From DASSUW01 sp963844205 (GTDB taxonomy: Bacteria > Actinomycetota > Thermoleophilia > Solirubrobacterales > Solirubrobacteraceae): DNA of 64,000 nt. The translations under genes and the position numbers were made by a program. Positions 35,084-44,376 of this stretch are shown in pieces. Position 1 is the stretch's first letter, and each line of letters opens with the position of its first letter. Location: contig CAWJNK010000014.1 in assembly GCA_963844205.1 (NCBI GenBank), positions 1,364,001 through 1,428,000 on the forward strand. Reading direction: 5' to 3'. The notes below the pieces were generated by a model, which did not search any database, was not told the DNA's origin, and worked only from the letters and a program-made list of their open reading frames with translations.

Positions 35084-36497
35084 GTCGGGCCGGCTCGATC
35101 CGGAGGGTATGTCCCCGGACCGCGGTGCCGTCAACCGCGCCCGCCACGCGGGCCGCGTCGGCGGCCGGCACCTCGAGCAGCGCAAACCGCTCCAGCAGGC
35201 GGACGTTGCGCACCGCCTCGCCGTCGAGCCCCGCCCGCGAGGTGACGGCGTGGATGAGGTCGGCCTCCGCCAGCCCGGCGGCGCGGCCGCCGGAAACGAT
35301 CAGCTTCGCGAACTCGCGGCGCCCGTTGGCATCGTGCGGCTTGCGATGGCGGCGCGGCGGCTCCTTGGTGGGCGCTGGGGCCACGTGCGCCCCCTCCGCC
35401 CACGGCGCCACCTGCGTGCCGGCGTGCTTCTCGATCGCAACCAGGTCGCGCCGCTGGCGCGGCTCGATGAACGTGATCGCGCGGCCCGAGCGGCCGACGC
35501 GGCCCGTCCGCCCGATGCGGTGCACGTAGACGTCCGGCGAGGTCGGCACGTCGAAGTTGACGATGTGCGTCACGTCGGCGATGTCGAGCCCGCGGGCGGC
35601 GACGTCGGTGGCGACCAGGACCGGGAGGCGCCCGCCCTTGAACGAGATCATCACGCCGTCGCGCGCTCCCTGGGACATGTCGCCGTGCAGTGCCTTGACG
35701 TTCATGCCCTTGTCGCGCAGCGTGCGGTAGAGCTGCTCGGTGCGGATCTTCGTGCGGGCGAAGACGATCGCCTGCGTCGGGCGCTCGGCCTCGAGCACGC
35801 GCACGAGCGAGGCGACCTTCTCCTGCGGCTTGGTCTCGAGGAAGAACTGCTCGACCGTGTCGATGGTCAGCGTCGCCGCCTTGACCTTGATCATCTCCGG
35901 GTCGTAGAGGTGGCGCTCGGCCAGCGCGCGGATCGGCGCCGGCATCGTCGCGCTGAAGAGCGCGGTCTGGCGGCCGTTCGGCGTGTAGGAGAGGATCTTC
36001 TCGACGTCCTCGAGGAAGCCGAGGTCGAGCATCTCGTCGGCCTCGTCGAGCACCACGTAGCGGCACGAGTGCAGCATCAGCGAGTGCCGCGAGATGAGGT
36101 CCAGCACGCGGCCGACGGTGCCGACCACGATCGGCGCGCCGCCCTTCAGGTAGGCCTGCTGGTCGCGGATCGGCGCGCCGCCGAAGACGGCCACGGGGTT
36201 GATCCCCTTGCGCGATCCGTAGACGCGCAGCGCCTGGGTGACCTGGATGCACAGCTCGCGCGTCGGCGTCAGCACGAGCGCCTGGACGTCGGGATCGGTG
36301 GGATCGACCCCCTGGATCATCGGCAGCCCGAAGGCCGCGGTCTTGCCGGTGCCGGTCTGCGCCTGGCCGATCACGTCGCGGCCGTCGAGGAGCACCGGGA
36401 TCGCCTGCTCCTGGATCGGGCTCGGCGACTCGTAGCCGACATCCCGGAGGGCGTCGAGGATGTCGGCGGCCAGGCCGAGCTCTGCGAAGGTGCTCAT
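35073..36497 (-). CDS. deaD: DEAD-box ATP-dependent RNA helicase, DeaD/CsdA-like
   Basis: A 474-residue RNA helicase. It shows the Q motif (FAELGLAADILDAL, then SPIQEQAIP), motif I AQTGTGKT (46-53), the DEAD box in VLDEADEML, SAT in LFSATMP, and the C-terminal HRIGRTGRVG. Residues ~395-474 form a DbpA-type RNA-binding domain (LIVSGGRAAGLAEADLIHA). Such proteins remodel structured RNA in ribosome assembly and cold adaptation. ATG start with TAAAGT 11 bases upstream; the hairpin repeat at 36513 begins just beyond that promoter. Confidence 0.93.
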   Translation of the reverse strand: MSTFAELGLAADILDALRDVGYESPSPIQEQAIPVLLDGRDVIGQAQTGTGKTAAFGLPMIQGVDPTDPDVQALVLTPTRELCIQVTQALRVYGSRKGINPVAVFGGAPIRDQQAYLKGGAPIVVGTVGRVLDLISRHSLMLHSCRYVVLDEADEMLDLGFLEDVEKILSYTPNGRQTALFSATMPAPIRALAERHLYDPEMIKVKAATLTIDTVEQFFLETKPQEKVASLVRVLEAERPTQAIVFARTKIRTEQLYRTLRDKGMNVKALHGDMSQGARDGVMISFKGGRLPVLVATDVAARGLDIADVTHIVNFDVPTSPDVYVHRIGRTGRVGRSGRAITFIEPRQRRDLVAIEKHAGTQVAPWAEGAHVAPAPTKEPPRRHRKPHDANGRREFAKLIVSGGRAAGLAEADLIHAVTSRAGLDGEAVRNVRLLERFALLEVPAADAARVAGAVDGTAVRGHTLRIEPARQNF

Positions 36498-36512
36498 TGC
36501 GGGCAAGGACTT

Positions 36513-36565
36513 TAGGGGGTCGTCCAAGAAGACCCGGCGTGGCGGGGTGCTTGGACGGCCCCCTA
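36513..36565. repeat. Hairpin repeat, family B, copy 1 (short form)
   Basis: TAGGGGGTCGTCCAAG pairs with CTTGGACGGCCCCCTA, one mismatch in 16, around a 21-base GC-rich loop. The stop codon of the quinone oxidoreductase lies inside it, so it probably terminates that gene. The right arm plus loop (GGGGTGCTTGGACGGCCCCC) is nearly identical, in reverse, to the left end of the element at 40056. Confidence 0.75.
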
Positions 36566-37519
36566 GGACGCCGGGTCGAGCAGCAACTTGCCGATCGTGC
36601 GCCGCGCCTGCAGGTCCTCGTGCGCGCGGCGCGCTTCGGACAGCGGGTAGACCGGTCCCTCGACGATCTTGAGCTCGCCGCTTTCGACCCGCCCGAACAG
36701 ATCGCGCAGCGGTGCGGCGAGCATCTCCTCCGGCCTGGCGAAGCAGTGCACGAGCCAGAACCCGACTACCGCGGTCGAGTGCCGCATGAGGTTGCCGGGC
36801 GCGATCCGGCTCGGGTCCTCGCGAGACGCCATGCCGTAGGTGACGAGCCGCCCGAACGGGGCCAGCGCGCGCAGCGAGGCGTCGAACACGCGACCACCCA
36901 CCATCTCGAGCACGACGTCCACCCGCTTGCCGCCGTTGGCGTCGACCAGCGCGTCCGTGAGGTCCTCCCGCGTGACGTCGACCGCCGCGTCGGCGCCAAG
37001 CTCGAGCGCGAGCGCGCGCTTCTCCTCGCTGGACGCCGTGGCGATGACGTGGGCGCCGAACGCCTTGCCGAGCTGCACAGCGAGTGAGCCGACGCCGCCC
37101 GCCGCCGCGTGCACGACGACGCTCTCGCCTTCGACCAGGTGCGCCGAGGTGCGGTAGAGATGCCAGGCCGTCAGCCCTTGGACCAGCAGCGCGAGCGCGG
37201 CGGCGTCGGACACGCCGTCGGGGATCTCGAACGCGGCGGCCCTGGCCACCGCCGCGTACTCGGCGTAGCCGCCGCTGGCCGTCATGCCCACCACGCGGTG
37301 CCCGTCCTCGGTGGTGCCGGCGACCTCTCCGCCGGGGATGAGCGGGAGCTGGTACGGCGCCAGGTACGAGTTCTCGCGCGCGTGGGTGTCGGCGTAGTTG
37401 ACCCCGGCGCGGGAGACATTGACGAGCAGCTCGTGCGGAGCCGGCTCGGGCATCGGGGCGTCCTCGACCAGCTCGAGGACCTCGGGCCCACCCCATTCGC
37501 TGACACGGATCGCTCGCAC
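36563..37519 (-). CDS. Zinc-free medium-chain oxidoreductase (quinone oxidoreductase family)
   Basis: A 318-residue NADPH:quinone oxidoreductase-like MDR protein. The GroES-like half (~1-115) includes RAGVNYADTHARE and GGEVAGTTEDG; the Rossmann part holds HAAAGGVGSLAVQLGKAFGA (~135-154). The zinc-binding cysteines of alcohol dehydrogenases are absent. It reduces quinones or enones by hydride transfer. GTG start nine bases after TAGCCT (37529-37534, minus strand). Its stop lies in the family B hairpin. Confidence 0.88.
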   Translation of the reverse strand: MRAIRVSEWGGPEVLELVEDAPMPEPAPHELLVNVSRAGVNYADTHARENSYLAPYQLPLIPGGEVAGTTEDGHRVVGMTASGGYAEYAAVARAAAFEIPDGVSDAAALALLVQGLTAWHLYRTSAHLVEGESVVVHAAAGGVGSLAVQLGKAFGAHVIATASSEEKRALALELGADAAVDVTREDLTDALVDANGGKRVDVVLEMVGGRVFDASLRALAPFGRLVTYGMASREDPSRIAPGNLMRHSTAVVGFWLVHCFARPEEMLAAPLRDLFGRVESGELKIVEGPVYPLSEARRAHEDLQARRTIGKLLLDPAS

Positions 37520-37593
37520 GGGTCTGGCAGGCTAGATGATCGATTGCGCGGGGGTCGTGGAATCGGTCATCGGCCCGCTAGGCTGCCCGCCGC

Positions 37594-38529
37594 ATGACGC
37601 TCACCGTCGTGGGATCCATCGCGTTCGACGCCGTCGAGACCCCGACCGGCAAGCGGGACCGGCTGCTGGGCGGCGCGGCGGTGCACTTCTCGCTCGCCTC
37701 GTCGTTCCTGGCCGAGACCCGCATCGTCGGGCCCGTCGGCGACGACTTCGGGCCCGACGAGTACGCCGTCCTGCACGACCGCGGGGTGATCACCGACGAC
37801 GTCGAGCACGTCCCCGGCGGCAAGACGTTCTTCTGGGCCGGCCGCTACGAGCGCGACCCGAACGTCCGCCACACGCTGCAGACCGACCTCAACGTGTTCG
37901 CCGACTTCCAGCCCAAGCTGTCGGAGGCCTCGCAGGCGGCCGACACGGTCTTCCTCGCGAACATCCACCCGGACCTCCAGCGCGCCGTCCACGAGCAGTG
38001 CACGCAGGCGCGGTTCGTGGCCATGGACACCATGAACATGTGGATCGAGGTCACGCGCGCCTCGCTCGAGCGGACGATCGCCGGCGTCGACTGCCTGATC
38101 GTCAACGACGAGGAGGTCAAGCAGCTCACCGACGAGCCGAACCTCGTCCGCGCCGCGCGGGCGGTGCACGAGATGGGCCCGCGGGTCGTGATCGCCAAGC
38201 AGGGCGAGCACGGCGCCGGCATGTACACGCCCGACGGCTTCTTCGGCCTGCCCGCCTACCCGACCCCCGACGTGGTCGACCCGACCGGCGCCGGCGACAC
38301 GTTCGCGGGCGGCTTCATGGGCTACGTCGCCGCGCACTCCGGCGAGGAGCTGACCGACCAGCTGCTGCGCCGCGCGATCGCCTACGGCACCGCCATGGCC
38401 TCGTTCAACGTCGAGGCGTTCGGCACCGAGCGGATGCAGACACTGACCGGCGACGAGGTCGCCGAGCGCGTGGCCGAGCTCCAGCGCGTCACGCGCTTCG
38501 ACGCCGCGCCGGTTCCTCTCCGCGCCTGA
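37594..38529 (+). CDS. PfkB-family sugar or nucleoside kinase
   Basis: A 311-residue ribokinase-fold kinase. The N-terminal LLGGAAVHFSLASSFL matches PfkB signature 1, and DPTGAGDTFAGGF (starting near residue 230) is signature 2 with the catalytic Asp and anion hole. It transfers phosphate from ATP to a sugar-like hydroxyl; the substrate is not evident. The ATG lies nine bases after TAGGCT (37579-37584). A decayed methyltransferase follows immediately. Confidence 0.88.
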   Translation: MTLTVVGSIAFDAVETPTGKRDRLLGGAAVHFSLASSFLAETRIVGPVGDDFGPDEYAVLHDRGVITDDVEHVPGGKTFFWAGRYERDPNVRHTLQTDLNVFADFQPKLSEASQAADTVFLANIHPDLQRAVHEQCTQARFVAMDTMNMWIEVTRASLERTIAGVDCLIVNDEEVKQLTDEPNLVRAARAVHEMGPRVVIAKQGEHGAGMYTPDGFFGLPAYPTPDVVDPTGAGDTFAGGFMGYVAAHSGEELTDQLLRRAIAYGTAMASFNVEAFGTERMQTLTGDEVAERVAELQRVTRFDAAPVPLRA

Positions 38530-38972
38530 GGACCGGCTCGAGGCCTTCATCGGCCGCATCGTCGACGAGATCGGCGCCGCCCTCAACGTCCCGCTCGCCG
38601 TGATCGGCGATCAGCTCGGGCTCTACCGCGCCATGGCCGACTCGACGCCGGTGACGCCGTCGTGCAGGAGTGGATCCCGGCGCTCGACGGCGACGAGGAG
38701 AAGCTGCGGCGCGGCGCGCGCGTGGCGGACGTCGGCGCCGGGCACGGCGTCGCGACGATCCTGCTCGCGCAGGCGTATCCGGAGTCGACGTTCGTGGGCT
38801 TCGACCCGCACCTCGAGTCGATCGAGGCGGCGCGGCGAGAGCGCGGCCGAGGCCGGCGTGCAGGACCGCGTGCGGTTCGAGCTCGCGACCGCGACGGGCT
38901 TCCCGGGCGAGGGCTACGACCTCGTGGCCGTGTTCGACCCCTCCACGACATGGTGCTCGAAGCGCGGCCCTG
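38528..38972 (+). pseudogene. Decayed SAM-dependent methyltransferase
   Basis: Remains of a class I methyltransferase of ~350 residues are spread over two frames. Frame A at the start encodes AALNVPLAVIGDQLGLYRAM. An internal deletion of roughly 120 residues and a shift follow. Frame B then gives WIPALDGDEEKLRRGARVAD and the SAM site DVGAGHGVATILLAQAYPES. A shift back near 38835 gives AGVQDRVRFELATATGFPGE, and another near 38940 gives LHDMVLEARP before the sequence ends. At least three frame changes and a missing C-terminus show that it is no longer functional. Confidence 0.85.
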
Positions 38973-39012
38973 AGGTTCCTCGCCGCGGCCGGGCGGGGTA
39001 CGCTTCGCGGCG

Positions 39013-39264
39013 ATGGGTTGGACGATGCTGTACCTGTTCGTCTTCCTCAAGCTGCCGATCGTGGCCGCGTGCCTGCTGATCTGGTGGGCCGTCCGCCAGA
39101 CGCCGGACTACGAGGACGACGGCGGCGGTCCGGGCCGCCGCCGTCCCCACCCGGCGCCCAAGCTGCCGCACGCCCCGCGCCGCGGTCCGCACCGCGAGCA
39201 GGCGCTACCTTCCCCGCCGCGCGTCCGCACGGTCGTCGCTCGCGCGCGCGAGCCGCTGCGGTGA
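39013..39264 (+). CDS. Small single-pass membrane protein
   Basis: An 83-residue protein with one N-terminal hydrophobic helix (MLYLFVFLKLPIVAACLLIWW) and a proline/arginine-rich cytoplasmic tail. No family is recognised. The ATG lies eight bases after TACGCT (38999-39004), giving a leaderless start. Its stop overlaps the dcd start as GTGA, so it is the first gene of the dcd transcript. Confidence 0.7.
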   Translation: MGWTMLYLFVFLKLPIVAACLLIWWAVRQTPDYEDDGGGPGRRRPHPAPKLPHAPRRGPHREQALPSPPRVRTVVARAREPLR

Positions 39265-39824
39265 TCACGTCGGTCCTCTCGGACGGGACCATCCGGCGCC
39301 TCGTGCAGGAGGGGCGGATCGTCATCGACCCGTGGGACGAGGCGATGGTGCAGCCGGCCTCCGTGGACGTCCGGCTGGGTGACTCCTTCCGCGTGTTCCA
39401 CAACCATCGGGTGACCGCGATCGACCTCCGCGAGCCGCCGCGCAACCTCACCGAGGAGGTGCGGATCGAGGGCGACGAGCCGTTCGCGATCCACCCCGGC
39501 GAGTTCGTGCTCGGGCGCACACTGGAGTCGGTCGAGATCCCCGACGACGTCGTCTGCCGGATCGAAGGCAAGTCCAGCATCGGCCGGCTCGGGCTGATCG
39601 TCCACGCCACGGCGGGCTTCGTCGACCCGGGGTTCCGCGGCTCGCTGACGCTCGAGATCACCAACCTCACGCGCGTGCCGATCAAGCTCTACGGCGGGCT
39701 GCCGATCGCGCAGCTCTCGTTCATGGCGCTCGACCAGGCCGCCGAGCGGCCCTACGGCTCGCCCGAGCTCGGCTCGCACTACCAGGGCCAGATGGCGGCG
39801 ACCGAATCGCGGTACATGCGGTAG
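39261..39824 (+). CDS. dcd: dCTP deaminase
   Basis: A 187-residue trimeric enzyme that deaminates dCTP to dUTP, feeding dUMP to thymidylate synthesis. The sequence MVQPASVDVRLGDSF, the catalytic segment CRIEGKSSIGRLGLIVHATAGFVDPGF and the C-terminal GSHYQGQ are characteristic. Actinobacterial members may be bifunctional (dCTP deaminase/dUTPase); I cannot tell which type this is. GTG start in a GTGA overlap with the small membrane protein gene. Confidence 0.95.
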   Translation: MITSVLSDGTIRRLVQEGRIVIDPWDEAMVQPASVDVRLGDSFRVFHNHRVTAIDLREPPRNLTEEVRIEGDEPFAIHPGEFVLGRTLESVEIPDDVVCRIEGKSSIGRLGLIVHATAGFVDPGFRGSLTLEITNLTRVPIKLYGGLPIAQLSFMALDQAAERPYGSPELGSHYQGQMAATESRYMR

Positions 39825-39834
39825 CTTGCGGCCC

Positions 39835-40059
39835 GTGCTCGACCTGCTCGCCACCGCCGCCGAACACGGCGAGGAGACCTCGAAGACCCTCTACTACGTC
39901 GCCGGCGTCGCGCTCACCGTGTTCGCGCTCGTGATCGCGGCGATCGGGATCCGCGGCCACGAGCACTTCCCGGCCAGCCGCGGCGCCGCCCGGGCGGTCA
40001 TGGGTCTTGCCGTACTGCTGGTCGCCTTCACGATGGCCAGCGCAGTACTCACAGGCTAG
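39835..40059 (+). CDS. Small two-helix membrane protein
   Basis: A 74-residue protein with two hydrophobic segments (YYVAGVALTVFALVIAAIGI and VMGLAVLLVAFTMASAVL). No family is recognised. I place the start at GTG 39835, seven bases after TAGCTT (39822-39827), whose TAG is the dcd stop. A TTG at 39826 would add three residues. Its stop codon lies within the family B repeat. Confidence 0.65.
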   Translation: MLDLLATAAEHGEETSKTLYYVAGVALTVFALVIAAIGIRGHEHFPASRGAARAVMGLAVLLVAFTMASAVLTG

Positions 40060-40221
40060 GGGGCCCGTCCAAGAACCCCGCCACGCCCGTGGCGGCCGTG
40101 GACACTTCGCCGGATCGCCACCCGAACACTCGGAAATACGTTCGTATTCCCTTCGGTTCGTGCGACGCCCAGCTCGGTCCACGACCACCACGGTCGGGCC
40201 GGATCTTCTTGGACGAACCCC
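40056..40221. repeat. Palindromic repeat element, family B, copy 2 (long form)
   Basis: A 166-bp non-coding element. The left end CTAGGGGGCCCGTCCAAGAA (40056-40075) and right end TTCTTGGACGAACCCC (40206-40221) are inverted copies (14 of 16 bases). Inside, CCGCCACG pairs with CGTGGCGG and a central AATACG/CGTATT hairpin is extended by flanking pairing. The left end matches the short hairpin at 36513-36565. It begins at a stop codon and ends 19 bases before the citrate synthase ATG, so it also forms that gene's upstream region. Confidence 0.75.
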
Positions 40222-40240
40222 AACCGTCACAATAGGTGCC

Positions 40241-41572
<1,332 letters not shown>

Positions 41573-41619
41573 GGCCAGCCGTACTGCATCGCCGAACGGG
41601 TCGGTAGTAAAGTGAAACC

Positions 41620-42126
41620 GTGGTTTTCGAACTCGAAGGCGGCGAGCGAGTCGTCATCCGGCCCATCGAGCCCAGCGACAAGGAACGCCTGGTCAACGGG
41701 CTCCGGCAGCTGAGCGAGGAGTCGATCCGCAAGCGGTTCCTCGCCGCCAAGCCGCGCTTCTCGCGCTCCGAGCTCCGGTACCTGACGGAGATCGACGGCG
41801 TCAACCACATCGCGCTGGTCGCGGTGCTCGAGCGCGACCCCGACCAGCTGGTGGCGGTCGCCCGCTGCGTCCGGCTCCCCGACCGGCACGACACCGCCGA
41901 GATGGCGATCGTGGTCGGCGACCCGTGGCAGGCCCAGGGCCTGGGACGCGAGCTCGCCCAGCGGCTCGCGGACGCCGCGCTGGCCGTCGGCATCCGCCGC
42001 TTCGCCGCGACCATGCTCGGCGACAACGAGCCCGCGCGCCGCCTGATGCGCACGTTCTCGCGACGGCTCGAGACCGGCATCGTGGCCGGCGGCGTGCGCG
42101 AAGTGCTCGTCGAATTGGCCGCGTAG
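41620..42126 (+). CDS. GNAT family N-acetyltransferase
   Basis: A 168-residue acetyltransferase. The opening RVVIRPIEPSDKERLVNGL and the acetyl-CoA-binding motif A, VVGDPWQAQGLGRELAQRL (~97-115), define the family. It resembles the stand-alone GNAT domain of protein lysine acetyltransferases (Pat-like), whose usual target is Acs, so a link to the acs gene is possible but inferred. GTG start six bases after TAAAGT (41608-41613). Confidence 0.85.
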   Translation: MVFELEGGERVVIRPIEPSDKERLVNGLRQLSEESIRKRFLAAKPRFSRSELRYLTEIDGVNHIALVAVLERDPDQLVAVARCVRLPDRHDTAEMAIVVGDPWQAQGLGRELAQRLADAALAVGIRRFAATMLGDNEPARRLMRTFSRRLETGIVAGGVREVLVELAA

Positions 42127-42147
42127 TACCCGGTAGGCTGGGAGAGG

Positions 42148-44268
42148 GTGCCGACCCCCGGCGCCCTCGCCCGCACGGTGCCTTCCAAGCGTTCCCCCCT
42201 GTCTGCGGTTGCCACCCGGCGAGTGCCCGCGGGGGCGCGGATGCTGGACGCCCTCGGCGTCGCCGTGTGCCTGGCGGACAGCCGCGACGACGACGCGCCG
42301 ATCCTGTACGTCAACGAGGCGTTCGAGGCGATGACCGGCTGGCCCGCGGAGGCCGCGCTGGGCCGCGACCTCGAGGCCGTGCTCGGCGGGGCGGCGGGCG
42401 AGGTGGACCGGCCGGGCCGCGCCGTCCTGCCGATCCGGCGCCGCGACGGGTCCGCGCGGAGGTGCGAGCTGACCGTCACCGAGGTGCCGGGCCCGGCGGG
42501 CGAGCTCTCGTGCTGGGCCGCCGTCCTGGTCGACGCGGGCGAGCGCGCCCGCAGCGCCGACGAGGCCGCCGTCGTCGAGACCGTCCTGCGGGTCGAGCGC
42601 GATCGCGCCCAGACGTACCTCGACGTCGCCAGCGCGCTGCTCGTGATCCTGTACGCCGACGGCACCGTCGGGCTCCTCAACCGGCACGGCCGGCACCTGC
42701 TGGGCGATCCGGCCGGCGAGCTGGTGGGCGCGAGCTGGGTCGAGCAGGTGGTCGCGCCCGAGGACCGCGAGGCCGCGCGCGAGCTGCTCGAGCGGCTGAT
42801 GACCGAGGGCGAGGGCGTCGAGCACTGCGAGAGCGACGTGCTGACTCGCGGCGGCGCGCGCCGGCGGATCGCCTGGCAGGTGACCTCGCTCGCCGACGCG
42901 AAGGGCCGCATGGTGGCCGTCCTCTCCGGTCAGGACATCACCGATCGCGTGCGGGCCGAGGAGGAGCTGCGCAAGCTGGCGTTCTTCGACGCGCTGACCG
43001 GGCTGCCGAACCTTTCCCAGCTCGAGTCGCGCCTGCGGGCCGCCGTGACCCGCGCGCGGCGGCGCGACCGGGCGGTCGCACTGCTGCTGATCGACCTCGA
43101 CAACTTCAAGCTCGTCAACGACTCGCTCGGCCGCGCGGCGGGCGACCGCCTGCTGCGCCGGGTCGCCGGGCGGCTGCGCGGTTCCGGCGACGACGACGCG
43201 CTGTTGGCCCGCACGGGCGGCGACGAGTTCCTGCTGCTGATCGGCGATCTCCCGCGCGAGCGCGCCGAGGCCGCGGCGCGGGTGGCCGCCGACGAGCTCG
43301 CGCTGCGGCTCGGCAAGCCGTTCACGGTGTCCGGCGCCGAGTTCCACGTCGGCGCCAGCATCGGGATCTCCCTGTTCCCCGACGACGCTGACGGCGCCGA
43401 GGAGCTGCTCCAGCACGCCGACGTCGCGATGTACCAGAGCAAGGGCCGCGGCCGCGCGGCCTCGACGCTCTACGCGGGCGTCACGCACGACCCGCTCGAG
43501 CGGCTGTCGCTCTCCCGCCGCCTGCGCCGAGCGATCGCCCGTGGCGAGCTGGCGCTGCACTACCAGCCGATCGTGTGGACGGCCAGCGGCCGGCTGCACT
43601 CGATGGAGGCGCTGCTGCGCTGGCAGGACCCCGAGCGCGGACTCATCCAGCCGGACGCCTTCATCCCCGCCGCCGAGGAGATGGGCCTGATCGACCCGAT
43701 CGGCGTGTGGGTGATCGAGGCGATGTCCGCGCAGCTGGCCGAGTGGAGGGCGCAGGGCCTCCATCCTCGGGTCTCCTTCAACGTGTCCCCGCGGGAGCTG
43801 CACCGGCCCGACTTCGCCGCCGACCTGGGGGAGCGGCTGCAGGCCGCCGGCGCCGACCCGTCGCTGCTGACGATGGAGCTGACCGAGTCCGCGACCCTGC
43901 GCGAGCCGGAGCGGATCGGCCCGCTGCTCCGCGAGCTGCGGGCGCTCGGCCTGCAGCTCGCGATCGACGACTTCGGCGCGGGATGGTCGTCCCTGTCTCG
44001 CCTGCGCACGCTGCCGGTGCAAATCCTCAAGATCGACCGCTCGTTCCTGCGCGAGATCCCGGAGAACCCGGAGGCCGGCGCCATCGTGCGCGCGGTGATC
44101 GCGCTGTCTGACGCGCTCGGGCGCACGACGGTCGCCGAGGGCGTCGAGCAGCCCGTCCAGCAGCACTTCCTCGCCGCCCAGGGCTGCCCGCTGTCGCAGG
44201 GCCGCCTGTTCGGCGACGCGCTGACGCCGGCCGAGATGACCGAGCGGCTCCGGGCAGAGCAAGCCTAA
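42148..44268 (+). CDS. PAS-PAS-GGDEF-EAL c-di-GMP protein
   Basis: A 706-residue cytoplasmic signalling protein. Two PAS domains (~30-115 and ~150-265) precede a GGDEF diguanylate cyclase with an intact GGDEF at ~357-361, and an EAL phosphodiesterase with EALLRW at 487, SFNVSP, ELTES, IDDFGAG, LKIDRSFL and AEGVE, all metal-site or catalytic residues. It could both make and break c-di-GMP, set by its PAS sensors. GTG start eight bases after TAGGCT (42134-42139). Its stop codon begins the inverted repeat at 44266. A paralogous EAL gene follows. Confidence 0.93.
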   Translation: MPTPGALARTVPSKRSPLSAVATRRVPAGARMLDALGVAVCLADSRDDDAPILYVNEAFEAMTGWPAEAALGRDLEAVLGGAAGEVDRPGRAVLPIRRRDGSARRCELTVTEVPGPAGELSCWAAVLVDAGERARSADEAAVVETVLRVERDRAQTYLDVASALLVILYADGTVGLLNRHGRHLLGDPAGELVGASWVEQVVAPEDREAARELLERLMTEGEGVEHCESDVLTRGGARRRIAWQVTSLADAKGRMVAVLSGQDITDRVRAEEELRKLAFFDALTGLPNLSQLESRLRAAVTRARRRDRAVALLLIDLDNFKLVNDSLGRAAGDRLLRRVAGRLRGSGDDDALLARTGGDEFLLLIGDLPRERAEAAARVAADELALRLGKPFTVSGAEFHVGASIGISLFPDDADGAEELLQHADVAMYQSKGRGRAASTLYAGVTHDPLERLSLSRRLRRAIARGELALHYQPIVWTASGRLHSMEALLRWQDPERGLIQPDAFIPAAEEMGLIDPIGVWVIEAMSAQLAEWRAQGLHPRVSFNVSPRELHRPDFAADLGERLQAAGADPSLLTMELTESATLREPERIGPLLRELRALGLQLAIDDFGAGWSSLSRLRTLPVQILKIDRSFLREIPENPEAGAIVRAVIALSDALGRTTVAEGVEQPVQQHFLAAQGCPLSQGRLFGDALTPAEMTERLRAEQA

Positions 44269-44336
44269 GGGGGTCAGACCCCTTTGCGCTGGTACAGATC
44301 CGATCTGTACCACTACAGAGGGGTCTGACCCCCTTA
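44266..44336. repeat. 71-bp perfect inverted repeat with central palindrome
   Basis: TAAGGGGGTCAGACCCCT (44266-44283) is repeated exactly in inverse at 44319-44336. GGTACAGATC/GATCTGTACC (44291-44311) forms a central palindrome around one base. Each arm itself contains the palindrome GGGGTCAGACCCC. The first three bases are the stop codon of the GGDEF-EAL gene. It could terminate that gene or be a mobile palindromic unit. Confidence 0.8.
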
Positions 44337-44376
44337 TGCGCTCAAGCGGCGCGGCCCGGCGCCCGATGGGAGTCTG

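Noticed and set aside
40056..40221. Possible tRNA or riboswitch before citrate synthase
   Set aside because: The inverted ends and the match to 36513-36565 show that it is a repeat element; no cloverleaf or anticodon arm fits.
44266..44336. Attachment site or phage integration scar
   Set aside because: There is no integrase, tRNA or direct repeat nearby; the structure is a simple perfect inverted repeat.
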